Shown here piece by piece: positions 5,439-6,157 of a DNA stretch of 6,157 nt (position 1 is its first letter; every line of letters starts with the position of its first letter). Source of the stretch: Flavobacteriales bacterium UBA7443 (GTDB lineage Bacteria; Bacteroidota; Bacteroidia; Flavobacteriales_D; Sanyastnellaceae); NCBI GenBank assembly GCA_002477505.1, contig DLQB01000010.1, positions 1 through 6,157 of the forward strand, read 5' to 3'. Both the position numbers and the translations under genes were made by a program. The notes beneath the pieces were generated by a model. It had not been told where the DNA came from. It made no database searches and was given only the letters and a program-made list of their open reading frames with translations.

Positions 5439-6157
5439 TCAGTCCTTCTCAGGTGCGGACTCTGAATCCCCTGAATCGTCCGCATCCTCAGACTGCATCT
5501 CTGCATTCCGACGAGCACGCTGCATGGGGTTTTCTTGACTGGAAGCGCCCCATCGCGAACGGCCCTCGGACTTGAACAATTCAAAACGAGTTGGCTGCGG
5601 CCGAGCGGGCCAGTAGTTGTCCGACATATCCACATCCGCCGTCTCCAACATCGGATCCAAAGTGATCTGTGTTACCGGTGCATCCGTCACAAACACTTTC
5701 GTGACGGTAGGTTCACTCATTTTCCAAATTTCAGCGGGGATGCGTCGAATTTCCTCACGACCATCTTCGTATTCAAATTGCACGATCAAGGGCATGACCA
5801 ACCCTCCTTCATTTCGAAAAGTGATTTCATAGAAATTCTTACCACTTGCAAGCATGGCCCTTTCTTCATCGGACAATCGCTCCATCGCTTCCGTGTATTC
5901 GACCTTGTCCAACTCGAGCACCAGGTAGGGATCGGTTGTCGTGTAAAAGTCATTCAATGTGACGTCTTCTTCGCTGTAAGTGCGCGGAATGAAATCAACA
6001 TCACGCATCAATGAAATATCTGCGGGCTCTGCATTGTCTTGTTCTCGCTCAAATGCAGCTTCCACTGTCGGGTCTTGGGTGTCAATTTGATACCATTTCA
6101 CTTCGTCCATAGCGATATCCACGTGGTCGGTCGTGTAAAACCAGCCGCGCCAGAACC
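5439..6157 (-). CDS. C-terminal part of a Bacteroidota M1-family metallopeptidase (5' end beyond window)
   Basis: The minus-strand frame enters at the right edge and ends at a TGA (5441-5439), giving the last 238 residues. It begins FWRGWFYTTDHVDIAMDEVKWYQ, followed by NFYEITFRNEGGLVMPLIVQ, RIPAEIW and LDPMLETADVDMSDNYWP, then RFELFK. I recognise this as the C-terminal, beta-sandwich-like region of the large M1 (gluzincin) aminopeptidase-like proteins of Flavobacteriia. The zinc-binding HExxH and GxMEN motifs lie upstream and are not in the window, so catalytic competence cannot be judged. The family is usually exported by a signal peptide, also not visible. The final 43 residues (5442-5570) are polar: NPMQRARRN, then an acidic Asp/Ser/Glu-rich end. 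A GTG at 6122 is internal and is not the start, because the frame continues with family-like sequence to the edge. It converges on the transporter gene. Confidence 0.8.
   Translation of the reverse strand, partial: FWRGWFYTTDHVDIAMDEVKWYQIDTQDPTVEAAFEREQDNAEPADISLMRDVDFIPRTYSEEDVTLNDFYTTTDPYLVLELDKVEYTEAMERLSDEERAMLASGKNFYEITFRNEGGLVMPLIVQFEYEDGREEIRRIPAEIWKMSEPTVTKVFVTDAPVTQITLDPMLETADVDMSDNYWPARPQPTRFELFKSEGRSRWGASSQENPMQRARRNAEMQSEDADDSGDSESAPEKD
5452..5486. repeat. Inverted repeat near the convergent gene ends
   Basis: TGCGGAC (5454-5460) pairs with GTCCGCA (5478-5484), and the stem can extend to nine pairs (5452-5486) with one G-T. The 17-base loop contains two copies of CTGAATC (5462-5468 and 5471-5477). 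It lies about 36 bases past the transporter stop but inside the 3' end of the peptidase gene, where it encodes the Asp/Ser-rich tail. It might slow or end plus-strand transcription, but no T-tract follows. Confidence 0.3.

Noticed and set aside
5535..6014. Plus-strand 159-codon open frame
   Set aside because: It is antisense to the peptidase frame, whose product is family-like throughout; the opposite-strand product resembles no protein I know.

Overview
This looks like a piece of a Bacteroidota chromosome, most likely Flavobacteriales of the marine Cryomorphaceae/Schleiferiaceae type. Three observations point there. The left-hand gene encodes a secreted protein with the Cys-flanked 'GCTDA...DG(S/T)C' repeats common in that group. 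The right-hand gene matches the C-terminus of the large M1 metallopeptidases of Bacteroidota. Gene starts lack strong Shine-Dalgarno sequences, and a TAnnTTTG-like element lies upstream of ffh. The lineage is inferred from protein style, not from a database search.

Layout, left to right. Bases 1-1004 (minus strand, running off the left edge) encode the N-terminal 334 residues of a secreted, repeat-containing protein of unknown function. A 158-bp divergent intergenic region follows (1005-1162). It holds candidate promoters for both directions and an interrupted inverted repeat. Four plus-strand genes then run close together: ffh (1163-2500), folD (2517-3389), ribD (3386-4486) and an EamA/DMT-type membrane transporter (4520-5416). 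The gaps are 16 bp, a 4-bp overlap and 33 bp, so they probably form one transcription unit. After a 22-bp convergent gap, the minus-strand 3' end of an M1-family metallopeptidase gene (5439 to beyond 6157) closes the window.

The plus-strand cluster is housekeeping in content: co-translational membrane targeting (Ffh), one-carbon folate metabolism (FolD), the second and third steps of riboflavin synthesis (RibD), and a small-molecule permease of unknown substrate. The genes do not form one pathway. The only suggestive functional link is ribD next to a DMT permease, because some known flavin transporters (RibN) belong to the same superfamily.

I found no rRNA, tRNA, CRISPR array, insertion sequence, prophage gene or defence system. 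The most interesting part is the left-hand secreted protein: it carries two copies of a beta-rich-looking domain (the second cut by the window edge) separated by two tandem Cys-flanked motifs. The intergenic inverted repeat upstream of ffh is a lesser point of interest.
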